64,000 nt of DNA from Flavobacterium supellecticarium. Lineage in GTDB: Bacteria > Bacteroidota > Bacteroidia > Flavobacteriales > Flavobacteriaceae. Every line of letters starts with the position of its first letter. Positions within the stretch are counted from its first letter, which is position 1. The position numbers and the translations under genes were made by a program. The stretch is from contig NZ_SSNZ01000002.1 of the NCBI RefSeq assembly GCF_004801375.1, positions 62,001-126,000 on the forward strand. The letters are read 5' to 3'. The notes beneath the pieces were generated by a model. It had not been told where the DNA came from, made no database searches, and was given only the letters and a program-made list of their open reading frames with translations. This document shows positions 26,864 through 34,468 of this stretch, one piece after another.

Positions 26864-27739
26864 TTATGCAGAAGCAGTCGCTACGTTTTTATCGATTTTA
26901 TTGACCAACCCAACTAAAACTTTACCCGGACCTACTTCTGTAAACAAAGTCGCACCGTCGGCAATCATTTGTTGTACGGATTGCGTCCATTTTACCGGAG
27001 CGGTTAATTGTGTGATCAAATTCTTTTTGATTTCAGCAGGATCCGAAACAGCTTTTGCCGGTACGTTTTGGTATACGGGACAAATAGGCGTGTTAAATGT
27101 AGTTGCTTCGATAGCTGCTGCCAGTTCTTCGCGGGCCGGTTCCATCATAGGTGAGTGGAAGGCACCGCCAACCGGAAGGATTAAGGCACGTTTTGCTCCG
27201 GCTTCTTTCATCGCTTCGCAGGCTTTTTCCACAGCCGTTAACTCACCGGAAATTACCAACTGACCCGGGCAATTGTAATTGGCAGCTACAACCACTCCGT
27301 CGATTGAAGCACATACCTCTTCCACTACTTTATCCTCAAGACCTAAAACGGCCGCCATAGTAGATGGAGTGATTTCGCAGGCTTTTTGCATCGCCATAGC
27401 TCTTTGGGAAACCAATTTCAAAGCATCTTCAAACGATAAGGTTCCGTTGGCAACCAAAGCCGAAAATTCCCCTAACGAGTGACCGGCAACCATTTCCGGT
27501 TTAAAGTCGTCACCAAGGGTTTTGGCCAAAATAACCGAATGTAAAAAAACAGCCGGTTGTGTTACTTTGGTTTCTTTTAATTGTTCGGCAGTACCTTCAA
27601 ACATAATGTCGGTAATGCGAAAACCTAATATCTCGTTTGCTTTTTCGAATAGCGCTTTAGCCAGTGCCGAATTTTCGTATAATTCTTTACCCATTCCGGT
27701 AAACTGCGCGCCCTGACCTGGAAATACATATGCTTTCAT
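26864..27739 (-). CDS. fabD: Malonyl-CoA:ACP transacylase
   Basis: A 291-residue acyltransferase that moves malonyl from CoA to acyl carrier protein for type II fatty acid synthesis. The nucleophile elbow GHSLGEFSAL and the N-terminal PGQGAQ motif are intact. The catalytic His is in GGAFHSPMM and the late motif EVGPGKVL is present. It has its own -7 box and appears monocistronic, with no other fab gene nearby. Confidence 0.97.
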   Translation of the reverse strand: MKAYVFPGQGAQFTGMGKELYENSALAKALFEKANEILGFRITDIMFEGTAEQLKETKVTQPAVFLHSVILAKTLGDDFKPEMVAGHSLGEFSALVANGTLSFEDALKLVSQRAMAMQKACEITPSTMAAVLGLEDKVVEEVCASIDGVVVAANYNCPGQLVISGELTAVEKACEAMKEAGAKRALILPVGGAFHSPMMEPAREELAAAIEATTFNTPICPVYQNVPAKAVSDPAEIKKNLITQLTAPVKWTQSVQQMIADGATLFTEVGPGKVLVGLVNKIDKNVATASA

Positions 27740-27774
27740 ATTCTTCTCTGTTGGTTTTGTTTGTTATTGACGGA

Positions 27775-27782
27775 CAAAAATA
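27775..27782 (-). promoter_or_regulatory. -7 promoter box of fabD
   Basis: Minus-strand TATTTTTG, an exact TAnnTTTG match, 35 bases before the start codon. Confidence 0.5.
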
Positions 27783-27832
27783 GTGTTTTTTAGCATATTG
27801 GAAAGCAGATTGTTGCCGAGGCTAAAATAAGA

Positions 27833-27872
27833 AACCGTTGCAGTTTCCCTAAAAAGGTAGACTGCAACGGTT
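27833..27872 (-). terminator. Terminator of the pirin-YceI unit
   Basis: A perfect 12-bp stem (AACCGTTGCAGT, 27833-27844, with ACTGCAACGGTT, 27861-27872) and a 16-base loop. On the minus strand it is followed by the U-rich TTCTTATTTTAG. Confidence 0.65.
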
Positions 27873-27898
27873 CTATTTAAAACCAGATTATGAAATAA

Positions 27899-28429
27899 TT
27901 ATTGCTTTACAAGTTGTAATTCGATGTTTAAACGAACGTCGTCACTCACTAATACACCACCGGCTTCCAAAGCGGAATTCCAGTTTAAGCCCCAGTCTTT
28001 ACGGCTGATTTTTCCGGAAATATTTAATCCGGCTTTGGTATTACCCCAAGGGTCTTTCATCAATCCGCTGAATTCTACCGGTAGTTTTACAAATTTAGTA
28101 ACACCACGTAAGCTAAGATCACCAGATAATTCGTAGTTGTCGTCGTCTACTTTGGTAAAAGATGACGCTTTAAAAGTCAGTTTTGGATGGTTCTCCGCAT
28201 CGAAAAAGTCAGCACTTTTTAAATGGTTGTCACGATCGGCATTTCGGGTGTCCACCGAATTCACATCGGCTGAAAAGCTAATCGAAGCATTTTCGAAGTT
28301 ATCACCATCGGTTGTGATGGTAGCGTCGTAGTTTTCGAATTTACCGGAAACATTAGTAAACATCATGTGTTTTACTTTAAATCCTATTTCTGAGTGTGTC
28401 GGGTCAATTGCCCATTTTGTAGTTGCCAT
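27899..28429 (-). CDS. YceI family lipid-binding protein
   Basis: A 176-residue YceI-like lipocalin fold. The typical opening WAIDPTHSEIGFKVKHMM, the central SADVNSVDTRNADRDNHLKS and the ending of alternating strands are present. YceI proteins bind polyisoprenoid-like or other amphiphilic ligands. No signal peptide is visible, so this copy appears cytoplasmic, unlike E. coli YceI. It follows the pirin gene after 45 bases without a separate promoter box, so the two are probably co-transcribed. Confidence 0.93.
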   Translation of the reverse strand: MATTKWAIDPTHSEIGFKVKHMMFTNVSGKFENYDATITTDGDNFENASISFSADVNSVDTRNADRDNHLKSADFFDAENHPKLTFKASSFTKVDDDNYELSGDLSLRGVTKFVKLPVEFSGLMKDPWGNTKAGLNISGKISRKDWGLNWNSALEAGGVLVSDDVRLNIELQLVKQ

Positions 28430-28474
28430 ACTGATATGTTTTAAAAGTTTTACTATTGTTTTTAAATTTTTTAT

Positions 28475-29335
28475 TTATTCGATTTCCATCGGAACCTCCA
28501 TTAATAGAAACTCCGCATCAGTAGTAGCCGTAATGGTTACTTTATCGGTATTCCAGATTCCCAATCCGTCGCGGGTATCTAAAGCTTGATCATTTACAGA
28601 AACGGCGCCTTTTAATACAAAAACATAAAGTCCGTTACCTTCTTTTTTAAAGGTATAATCGGTTGTCACACCAGCGTCGAATTTCCCCATGTGAAACCAG
28701 GCATCCTGATGGATCCAAACGCCTTCGTCATCCGGATTTGGAGAAAGTACCTGTTGCAATACATTATGTCTTTCGTCTTCGTTTAATGTGATTTGATCAT
28801 AGCGTGGAGCCACATTTCGTTTGTTTGGGAAAACCCATATTTGAAGGAACTTAACTTCTTTGTCGGCGTTTTTGTTGTATTCGCTATGGCGTACACCCGT
28901 TCCGGCGCTCATCACCTGGATATCTCCTTTTTTGATAACGGTTTTGTTGCCCATACTGTCCTGATGTTCCAGATCGCCTTCCAACGGAATACTGATGATT
29001 TCCATATTGTCGTGTGGATGGGTTCCAAATCCCATTCCGGCGGCTACGGTGTCGTCGTTTAAAACGCGTAAGGCTCCGAAATGAACCCTTTCCGGATTAA
29101 AATAATTCGCGAAACTAAAGGTGTGGAAACTTTGTAACCAGCCGTGATTGGCGTTTCCTCTGGTGTTGGCTTTATGCAATACGATATTTTCCATAATCTT
29201 TGAGTTTGTGTTTTGAATATGATTAAATCCTACGGTTTCTTGTGGGGCGGAAATAGCTTCTTTGGCTAGTGCCGTTCCGGTGATGACTGCTCCGGTTCCC
29301 AGTAAACTTTTTTTGATAAAATCTTTTCGGTTCAT
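28475..29335 (-). CDS. Pirin family cupin protein with an N-terminal export signal
   Basis: A 286-residue bicupin pirin. Metal ligands of the N-terminal cupin are in THPHDNMEI and GVRHSEYN. The pirin body begins near residue 48 (ENIVLHKANTRGNANHGW). The first 30 residues (NRKDFIKKSLLGTGAVITGTALA) look like a Tat-type or lipid-free signal with one Arg of the pair replaced by Lys. Pirins are iron proteins, some with quercetin-dioxygenase activity, and are normally cytoplasmic. ATG at M48 would give a conventional pirin without the leader, but the promoter position fits the longer form. Confidence 0.92.
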   Translation of the reverse strand: MNRKDFIKKSLLGTGAVITGTALAKEAISAPQETVGFNHIQNTNSKIMENIVLHKANTRGNANHGWLQSFHTFSFANYFNPERVHFGALRVLNDDTVAAGMGFGTHPHDNMEIISIPLEGDLEHQDSMGNKTVIKKGDIQVMSAGTGVRHSEYNKNADKEVKFLQIWVFPNKRNVAPRYDQITLNEDERHNVLQQVLSPNPDDEGVWIHQDAWFHMGKFDAGVTTDYTFKKEGNGLYVFVLKGAVSVNDQALDTRDGLGIWNTDKVTITATTDAEFLLMEVPMEIE

Positions 29336-29354
29336 AACGGTTATTTTGATAGTT

Positions 29355-29362
29355 CAAAGATA
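29355..29362 (-). promoter_or_regulatory. -7 promoter box of the pirin-YceI unit
   Basis: Minus-strand TATCTTTG, exact TAnnTTTG match, 19 bases before the ATG that includes the signal sequence. Confidence 0.55.
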
Positions 29363-29403
29363 CAACCGATTGATAACGAATACACTTAACCTAGATTAAG
29401 AAA

Positions 29404-29440
29404 TAAAAAAATCCCCGTTACAAGTCGTTGAACGGGGATT
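29404..29440 (-). terminator. Terminator of the purT-crp unit
   Basis: AATCCCCGTT and AACGGGGATT form a perfect 10-bp stem (29410-29419, 29431-29440) with an 11-base loop. On the minus strand a T run follows. Confidence 0.8.
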
Positions 29441-29446
29441 AGAAGT

Positions 29447-30022
29447 TTATTTTTTGAGTAATCGGGCTTTCATCTTACTGAAAAACTCCGGTGTTACTCC
29501 TATATAAGAAGCGATTTGTTTTTGCGGCAGACAATGAATCAGATCCGGATGTTTTTTGGTAAACTTATCATAACGCGCTTCAGCGGTAAAACTAAGATTA
29601 TCAATTAACCGCTGCTGATTGGCGACCAGCGAGTTTTCGATCAATATTCTAAAAAAGCGTTCCATTTTAGGAACTTCATCATAAAGTCGCTCCTGATTTT
29701 CTTTGGACAACATAATAACTTCCGAGTCTTCATTGGTTTCGATATACAATTGTCCGGGACGTTGCGACAGATAACTGTACATGTCGGCAATCCACCAACC
29801 GGGTGAGGCAAAACTCACCACATGTTCTGCACCGTTTTCATCAATCGTATAACTGCGCAAAATACCTTTGATCACAAAATAGGAGTGAAGGCATATTTCG
29901 CCCTCCTTTAATAAAATGCGTTTGGCTTTATAGGATTGAAATTCCGTAGCCGACACCACGCGTTCCTGTTCTTCGGGCGTTAGTGTTACATATCGGGCAA
30001 TTGTATCAAGGAGTAGGTTCAT
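29447..30022 (-). CDS. Crp/Fnr family transcriptional regulator
   Basis: A 191-residue regulator with an N-terminal cyclic-nucleotide-binding-like beta-roll (about 10-120) and a C-terminal helix-turn-helix (PQKQIASYIGVTPEFFSKMK, about 165-186). The cAMP-binding RES/R-T motif is not evident, as in most Bacteroidota paralogues, so the ligand is unknown. It starts three bases after the purT stop, implying co-transcription. The adjacent exported pirin gene, behind a terminator, is a plausible but unproven target. Confidence 0.9.
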   Translation of the reverse strand: MNLLLDTIARYVTLTPEEQERVVSATEFQSYKAKRILLKEGEICLHSYFVIKGILRSYTIDENGAEHVVSFASPGWWIADMYSYLSQRPGQLYIETNEDSEVIMLSKENQERLYDEVPKMERFFRILIENSLVANQQRLIDNLSFTAEARYDKFTKKHPDLIHCLPQKQIASYIGVTPEFFSKMKARLLKK

Positions 30023-30025
30023 TTT

Positions 30026-31192
30026 TTAGGCGTTTACGGTTATCAAAGTAGCGGTTTCTTTGGCTCTTTCGGTAATCGATTCGATAGGAGTTTCCAGTGT
30101 ATCGCTGGTTAACACAACACCCATTCGACGGTACGGTCTGGAAGTCGGTTTTCCAAATATTCTGAAATCTGTTTTCGGTAAAGCGGCTACTTTTTCAATT
30201 CCGGTATAGGTTGGCTGTTCGGAATTTTCCGAAGCTAATATCACGGCACTGGCACCGTTTTTTTCTAAGGTGACGGCTGCAATCGGCAGACTCAAAATGG
30301 CGCGCAGGTGTAATTCAAACTCGTTAAAATTTTGTGTTCCGGCTAAAGTTACCATTCCGGTGTCGTGCGGACGCGGTGATAATTCGGAAAAATAAACGCC
30401 TTCGTCTGTCAGGAAAAATTCTACGCCAAATAATCCGGCACCACCTAAGGCTTCGGTTACTTTTTGTGCCATATCCTGTGCTTCTGCAATATCCTTGTCC
30501 GATACACGAGCCGGTTGCCAGCTTTCCTGGTAATCCCCGCGTTCTTGTCGGTGACCGATTGGCGCACAGAAAAGCGTCGGGTTGTTATTTTGTGTTATGG
30601 TTAATAAGGTGATTTCAGAATGAAAATTTATAAAAGCTTCTACGATTACTTCCACCACATCGCCACGGGAACCGTCTACGGCATATTGCCAGGCTTTAGC
30701 GATATCGCCTTCCGATTTAATCGTCGACTGCCCTTTTCCGGATGACGACATTAAGGGTTTTACCACACAGGGAATACCGACTTCTGAAACGGCTTTTTCC
30801 AGTTCAGACGCCGAAGTAGCATAGCGGTAATTTGCGGTGCGCAAGCCTAAATCTTTAGCAGCCAAATCGCGGATCGCTTTTCGGTTCATCGTAAAGTTGG
30901 CTGCTTTGGCCGATGGAACCACGGTGATACCTTGTTTTTCATAATCGTAAAAACGTTCGGTACGAATGGCTTCAATTTCCGGCACGATAAAATCGGGTTG
31001 GTGTTTGGCTATTATAGTATCCAGAGCGGCACCGTCAAGCATGTTGATCACTTCATAACCATGAGCCACCTGCATGGCCGGAGCGTTAGCATAGCTATCG
31101 ACAGCGATTACGGTTTGTCCGATACGTTGTGCAGCAATTACAAATTCTTTTCCGAGTTCGCCGGAACCTAATAGTAGTATTTTTTTAGTCAT
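30026..31192 (-). CDS. purT: Formate-dependent phosphoribosylglycinamide formyltransferase
   Basis: A 388-residue ATP-grasp enzyme that makes FGAR from GAR with formate and ATP, bypassing folate-dependent PurN in purine synthesis. It opens with [22 protein letters not shown], and the ATP-grasp core includes [14 protein letters not shown] and [14 protein letters not shown]. An open frame extends 24 codons further upstream to 31264, but that part crosses the terminator hairpin of the preceding gene. ATG 31192 (MTKKILLL) is therefore chosen. Confidence 0.96.
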   Translation of the reverse strand: MTKKILLLGSGELGKEFVIAAQRIGQTVIAVDSYANAPAMQVAHGYEVINMLDGAALDTIIAKHQPDFIVPEIEAIRTERFYDYEKQGITVVPSAKAANFTMNRKAIRDLAAKDLGLRTANYRYATSASELEKAVSEVGIPCVVKPLMSSSGKGQSTIKSEGDIAKAWQYAVDGSRGDVVEVIVEAFINFHSEITLLTITQNNNPTLFCAPIGHRQERGDYQESWQPARVSDKDIAEAQDMAQKVTEALGGAGLFGVEFFLTDEGVYFSELSPRPHDTGMVTLAGTQNFNEFELHLRAILSLPIAAVTLEKNGASAVILASENSEQPTYTGIEKVAALPKTDFRIFGKPTSRPYRRMGVVLTSDTLETPIESITERAKETATLITVNA

Positions 31193-31246
31193 TGTAGTGT
31201 GTTGTATTTTAGTAGTTTGTTGTTGTGAATTGTCGGAGCGACCGTT

Positions 31247-31273
31247 AAAAAAAAGTCCCGACATTGCCGGGAC
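31247..31273 (-). terminator. Terminator of the aspartate aminotransferase gene
   Basis: GTCCCG (31255-31260) pairs with CGGGAC (31268-31273) around a 7-base loop. On the minus strand it is followed by eight T residues. It lies six bases past the aminotransferase stop. Confidence 0.75.
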
Positions 31274-31279
31274 GTAAAT

Positions 31280-32482
31280 TTATGCTAAAACTTCCGAAGT
31301 TGCTACCGCTTCTTTAATACGGTGCAAAGCTTCTTTTAGTAGATCGTCGCTGGTTGCGTATGAAAAACGGATACAGTTCGGGTTTCCGAAGGCATCACCT
31401 GTTACTGTGGCAACATTGGCTTCGGCCAAAAGATACATCGCGAAATCATCTGCATTGTTGATCAATGTACCGCGTAAAGTTTTTCCGAAGAAAGCCGAAA
31501 CATCGGGGAAAACGTAGAAAGCACCTTCCGGCACGTTAATTTTCATTCCTGGAATTTCTTTAATCAAACCAACTACAAGATCGCGTCGTTGTTGGAACGC
31601 CTGAACCATGTGTTTTAATACGGTTGGATCGGCTTCAACTGCGGCAATCGTTGCGCGTTGTGCGATGGTATTGGCACCACTGGTAACCTGACCCTGCATT
31701 TTGGTACAGGCTTTGGCGATAAATTCCGGTGCACCGATATAACCGATTCTCCATCCGGTCATGGCAAAAGCTTTGGCTACTCCGTTTACTGTGATGGTTC
31801 TGTCTAACATACCCGGAATAGACGCGATACTGCAATACGATCCGGTGAAGTTAATATGCTCGTAAATCTCATCCGATACAACATAAACCGAAGGATGTTT
31901 TTCCAATACGGCTACCAATGCCGTTAATTCTTCTTTGCTATATACCGAGCCACTTGGATTACAGGGAGAACTGAACCACATCATTTTGGTTGCTGGTGTA
32001 ATCGCTGCTTCCAGTTGTTCCGGAGTGATTTTAAAGTCACTTTCAATGCTTGTCGGAACTTCTACCGGAACACCACAGGCCATTTTGATGATTTCGTAAT
32101 AACTTACCCAGTATGGTGCTGGTAAAATCACTTCGTCACCAGGGTTGATCATTACCTGTGCAATGTTATATAACGATTGTTTCGCACCGGTTGATACTAC
32201 AATTTGAGACGGTTTGTAGTCTAATCCGTTATCTCGTTTGAATTTTTTACAAATAGCTTCCTTTAATTCCAGGTAACCTTCTACGGGAGGATACGAACTG
32301 TAATTATCGTGAATGGCCTGAATAGCGGCTTCTTTGATAAAGTCGGGCGTGTTAAAGTCAGGTTCGCCAAGACTTAAACTGATGATGTCTATTCCGGCGG
32401 CTTTTAATTCTCGGGCTTTGGCAGCCATGGCCAGGGTTTGCGATGTCGATAAATTATTAATTCTATCAGAAAGCGGATTCAT
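31280..32482 (-). CDS. Class I/II PLP-dependent aspartate aminotransferase
   Basis: A 400-residue fold-type I aminotransferase of the AspC/AAT-Ib type. The PLP lysine lies in NGVAKAFAMTGWRIGY, the cofactor Asp/Tyr in VVSDEIYEH and the substrate Arg in NCIRFSYATS. It interconverts aspartate and 2-oxoglutarate with oxaloacetate and glutamate. The start is 42 bases after the desaturase stop on the same strand, without a visible promoter box, so it may be read from the desaturase promoter. Confidence 0.95.
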   Translation of the reverse strand: MNPLSDRINNLSTSQTLAMAAKARELKAAGIDIISLSLGEPDFNTPDFIKEAAIQAIHDNYSSYPPVEGYLELKEAICKKFKRDNGLDYKPSQIVVSTGAKQSLYNIAQVMINPGDEVILPAPYWVSYYEIIKMACGVPVEVPTSIESDFKITPEQLEAAITPATKMMWFSSPCNPSGSVYSKEELTALVAVLEKHPSVYVVSDEIYEHINFTGSYCSIASIPGMLDRTITVNGVAKAFAMTGWRIGYIGAPEFIAKACTKMQGQVTSGANTIAQRATIAAVEADPTVLKHMVQAFQQRRDLVVGLIKEIPGMKINVPEGAFYVFPDVSAFFGKTLRGTLINNADDFAMYLLAEANVATVTGDAFGNPNCIRFSYATSDDLLKEALHRIKEAVATSEVLA

Positions 32483-32524
32483 AAAAATGATTTTGTTTTG
32501 AAGTTTATGGTTTATACGTAGTTT

Positions 32525-33619
32525 TTAAGCAATAGCCGGTTTTTGCCCCATTTCTTTTAAGTGTTTGAAATGTGAGTAAACCGCAGAACGCATCGTTTGA
32601 AATTCGTAATACGGAAGGTTGCATTCCATTGCCGTTTGTTTTACGATTTCGCCGATTTTACTATAGTGAATATGACTGATGTTCGGGAAAATATGATGCT
32701 CGATCTGGTGATTTAAGCCGCCGGTATACCAGTTGACGATTTTGTTTTTCGGTGCAAAATTGGCGGTTGTATATAATTGATGAACGGCCCAGGTGTTCTC
32801 CAATTCTCCGTTTTCGTCCGGTTGCGGGTGTTGAATGTCTTCTACAACGTGTGCCAATTGGAATACCACACTTAGGATTAATCCGGCAGTATAGTGCATG
32901 ATAAAGAATCCTAATAATACTTCCCACCAAACGATTCCTAAAAGCATCGGAAGAATTAACCATAAGGCAAAATAAATGATTTTGGTAATAACCAATGTGG
33001 TCCATAGTTTAAACGGACTAGGGAATTCACCATACGATAATTTTCGTTTGATATAACGTCGCATCTGACGGAAATCGGTGGTAATCGCCCAGTTAAACGT
33101 TAGTAAACCATATAGAAAAATGGAATAGTATTGTTGGAAACGGTGCATTGGCGACCATTTGGCGTGTTCAGTAAAACGGATAATTCGGCCTGCGTCAAGG
33201 TCTTCATCATGACCGTGGATATTGGTGTAGGTATGGTGCAATACATTGTGTTGTACCTGCCAGTTGTATACATTTCCGGCCAGGATATACATACTACCGC
33301 CCATAATTTTATTTAACCAGGGTTTTGAAGAGTAGGCGCCGTGGTTTCCGTCGTGCATCACGTTCATTCCAACACCGGCCATTCCAACGCCAATCAGAAT
33401 CGTCATTAGTAAATGGATCCATAGCGGCATACTAATGGTTAGAATTAAAAAATACGGTACCAAAAAGATACTGAACATGATAATGGTCTTCATGTGTAGT
33501 TTCCAGTTTCCGGTTTTCTTGATATTGTTTTCCTTAAAATAATCGTTAACTCGTTTGTTTAGTGTCCTGAAAAATTTTAAACTATCGGTTTTTGAAAAAA
33601 GTGGAGTCTGTTTTATCAT
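32525..33619 (-). CDS. Membrane fatty acid desaturase, front-end type
   Basis: A 364-residue membrane di-iron desaturase. Four hydrophobic segments surround the three histidine boxes HDGNHG, HNVLHH and HQIEHH. Glutamine as first residue of the third box (QxxHH) is the hallmark of front-end (delta-5/delta-6-like) and linoleoyl-CoA desaturase relatives, but no fused cytochrome b5 domain is present. It probably desaturates acyl chains for membrane fluidity. ATG 33619 (MIKQTPLF) is preferred over ATG 33637, and a consensus -7 box lies 28 bases upstream of it. Confidence 0.92.
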   Translation of the reverse strand: MIKQTPLFSKTDSLKFFRTLNKRVNDYFKENNIKKTGNWKLHMKTIIMFSIFLVPYFLILTISMPLWIHLLMTILIGVGMAGVGMNVMHDGNHGAYSSKPWLNKIMGGSMYILAGNVYNWQVQHNVLHHTYTNIHGHDEDLDAGRIIRFTEHAKWSPMHRFQQYYSIFLYGLLTFNWAITTDFRQMRRYIKRKLSYGEFPSPFKLWTTLVITKIIYFALWLILPMLLGIVWWEVLLGFFIMHYTAGLILSVVFQLAHVVEDIQHPQPDENGELENTWAVHQLYTTANFAPKNKIVNWYTGGLNHQIEHHIFPNISHIHYSKIGEIVKQTAMECNLPYYEFQTMRSAVYSHFKHLKEMGQKPAIA

Positions 33620-33647
33620 AAGTTTATTAAAATGCAAAATTTCCGTT

Positions 33648-33655
33648 CAAAGGTA
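33648..33655 (-). promoter_or_regulatory. -7 promoter box of the desaturase gene
   Basis: Minus-strand TACCTTTG, exact TAnnTTTG match, in the divergent gap shared with rsmG. Confidence 0.55.
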
Positions 33656-33711
33656 ATTATTAATAGAAATGTAATAGGTTAAAAATGAAAAAAAATGATG
33701 GGTAAAATGCT

Positions 33712-33719
33712 TACTTTTG
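33712..33719 (+). promoter_or_regulatory. -7 promoter box of rsmG
   Basis: TACTTTTG, exact TAnnTTTG match, 16 bases before the start codon. Confidence 0.55.
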
Positions 33720-33735
33720 TGGAAAATTTTGAATA

Positions 33736-34365
33736 ATGCAGGATATTGTAAAGTATTTTCCTAATCTAACAGAAGATCAGGTTTCTAAGTTTCGTGAATT
33801 GGAAGTTTTGTATAAAGATTGGAACGCTAAAATTAATGTGATTTCGAGAAAAGATATAGACGAATTATACGAAAAACACGTATTGCATTCGCTGGGAATT
33901 GCGAAGATACAGGAGTTTAAACCGGGATCGAAAATTATGGATGTGGGCACCGGAGGCGGTTTTCCGGGAATTCCGTTGGCGATACTGTATCCTGAGGTGG
34001 ATTTTTATCTGATTGATGTAATAGCCAAAAAAATCCGTGTGGTAAATGAAGTGGCAACCGCTTTGGGATTGCATAATGTCAAAGCCGAACAAATGCGGGC
34101 GGAAAACGTAAAAGAAGAATTTGATTTTATCGTAAGTCGGGCGGTAACCAATATGCCGGATTTTGTAAAATGGGTAAAGGATAAGGTGAAGAAAAAGCAA
34201 AATCACGAACTGAAAAACGGGATTCTTTATTTAAAAGGGGGCGATCTGACCGAAGAGTTACAGGATTTTCCAAAAGCAACGCAATATGATCTTTCCGATT
34301 ATTTTAAAACAGAATTTTTTGAAACCAAAAAAGTGGTGCATTTGCCATTAAAATATAAGGTGTAA
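33736..34365 (+). CDS. rsmG: 16S rRNA (guanine-527-N7) methyltransferase RsmG
   Basis: A 209-residue GidB-family methyltransferase that modifies G527 of 16S rRNA using S-adenosylmethionine. Motif I is IMDVGTGGGFPGIPLAI, followed by FYLIDVIAKK and FIVSRAVTNMPDFVKW. It is monocistronic with its own promoter and is followed by a strong bidirectional terminator. In other bacteria loss of this enzyme gives low-level streptomycin resistance. Confidence 0.96.
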   Translation: MQDIVKYFPNLTEDQVSKFRELEVLYKDWNAKINVISRKDIDELYEKHVLHSLGIAKIQEFKPGSKIMDVGTGGGFPGIPLAILYPEVDFYLIDVIAKKIRVVNEVATALGLHNVKAEQMRAENVKEEFDFIVSRAVTNMPDFVKWVKDKVKKKQNHELKNGILYLKGGDLTEELQDFPKATQYDLSDYFKTEFFETKKVVHLPLKYKV

Positions 34366-34383
34366 AAACCGGATGGATTTACT

Positions 34384-34421
34384 AAAACAAAAAAGCGTGC
34401 TTTAGCACGCTTTTTTGTTTT
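34384..34421. terminator. Bidirectional terminator after rsmG
   Basis: GCGTGC and GCACGC around a TTTA loop, extended by A and T runs into a nearly perfect 17-bp stem. Symmetric runs allow function on both strands. Confidence 0.85.
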
Positions 34422-34424
34422 AGT

Positions 34425-34457
34425 ACACCTGACAGGTTTTCAAAACCTGTCAGGTGT
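34425..34457. repeat. 33-bp perfect palindrome, copy 2
   Basis: Identical base for base to 26805-26837. It sits between the rsmG terminator and the pruA stop, so it is not needed as a terminator here. Confidence 0.85.
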
Positions 34458-34468
34458 GTGATATTCTG

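Noticed and set aside
31193..31264. 24-codon N-terminal extension of purT
   Set aside because: It crosses the upstream gene's terminator and is not part of the ATP-grasp family start.
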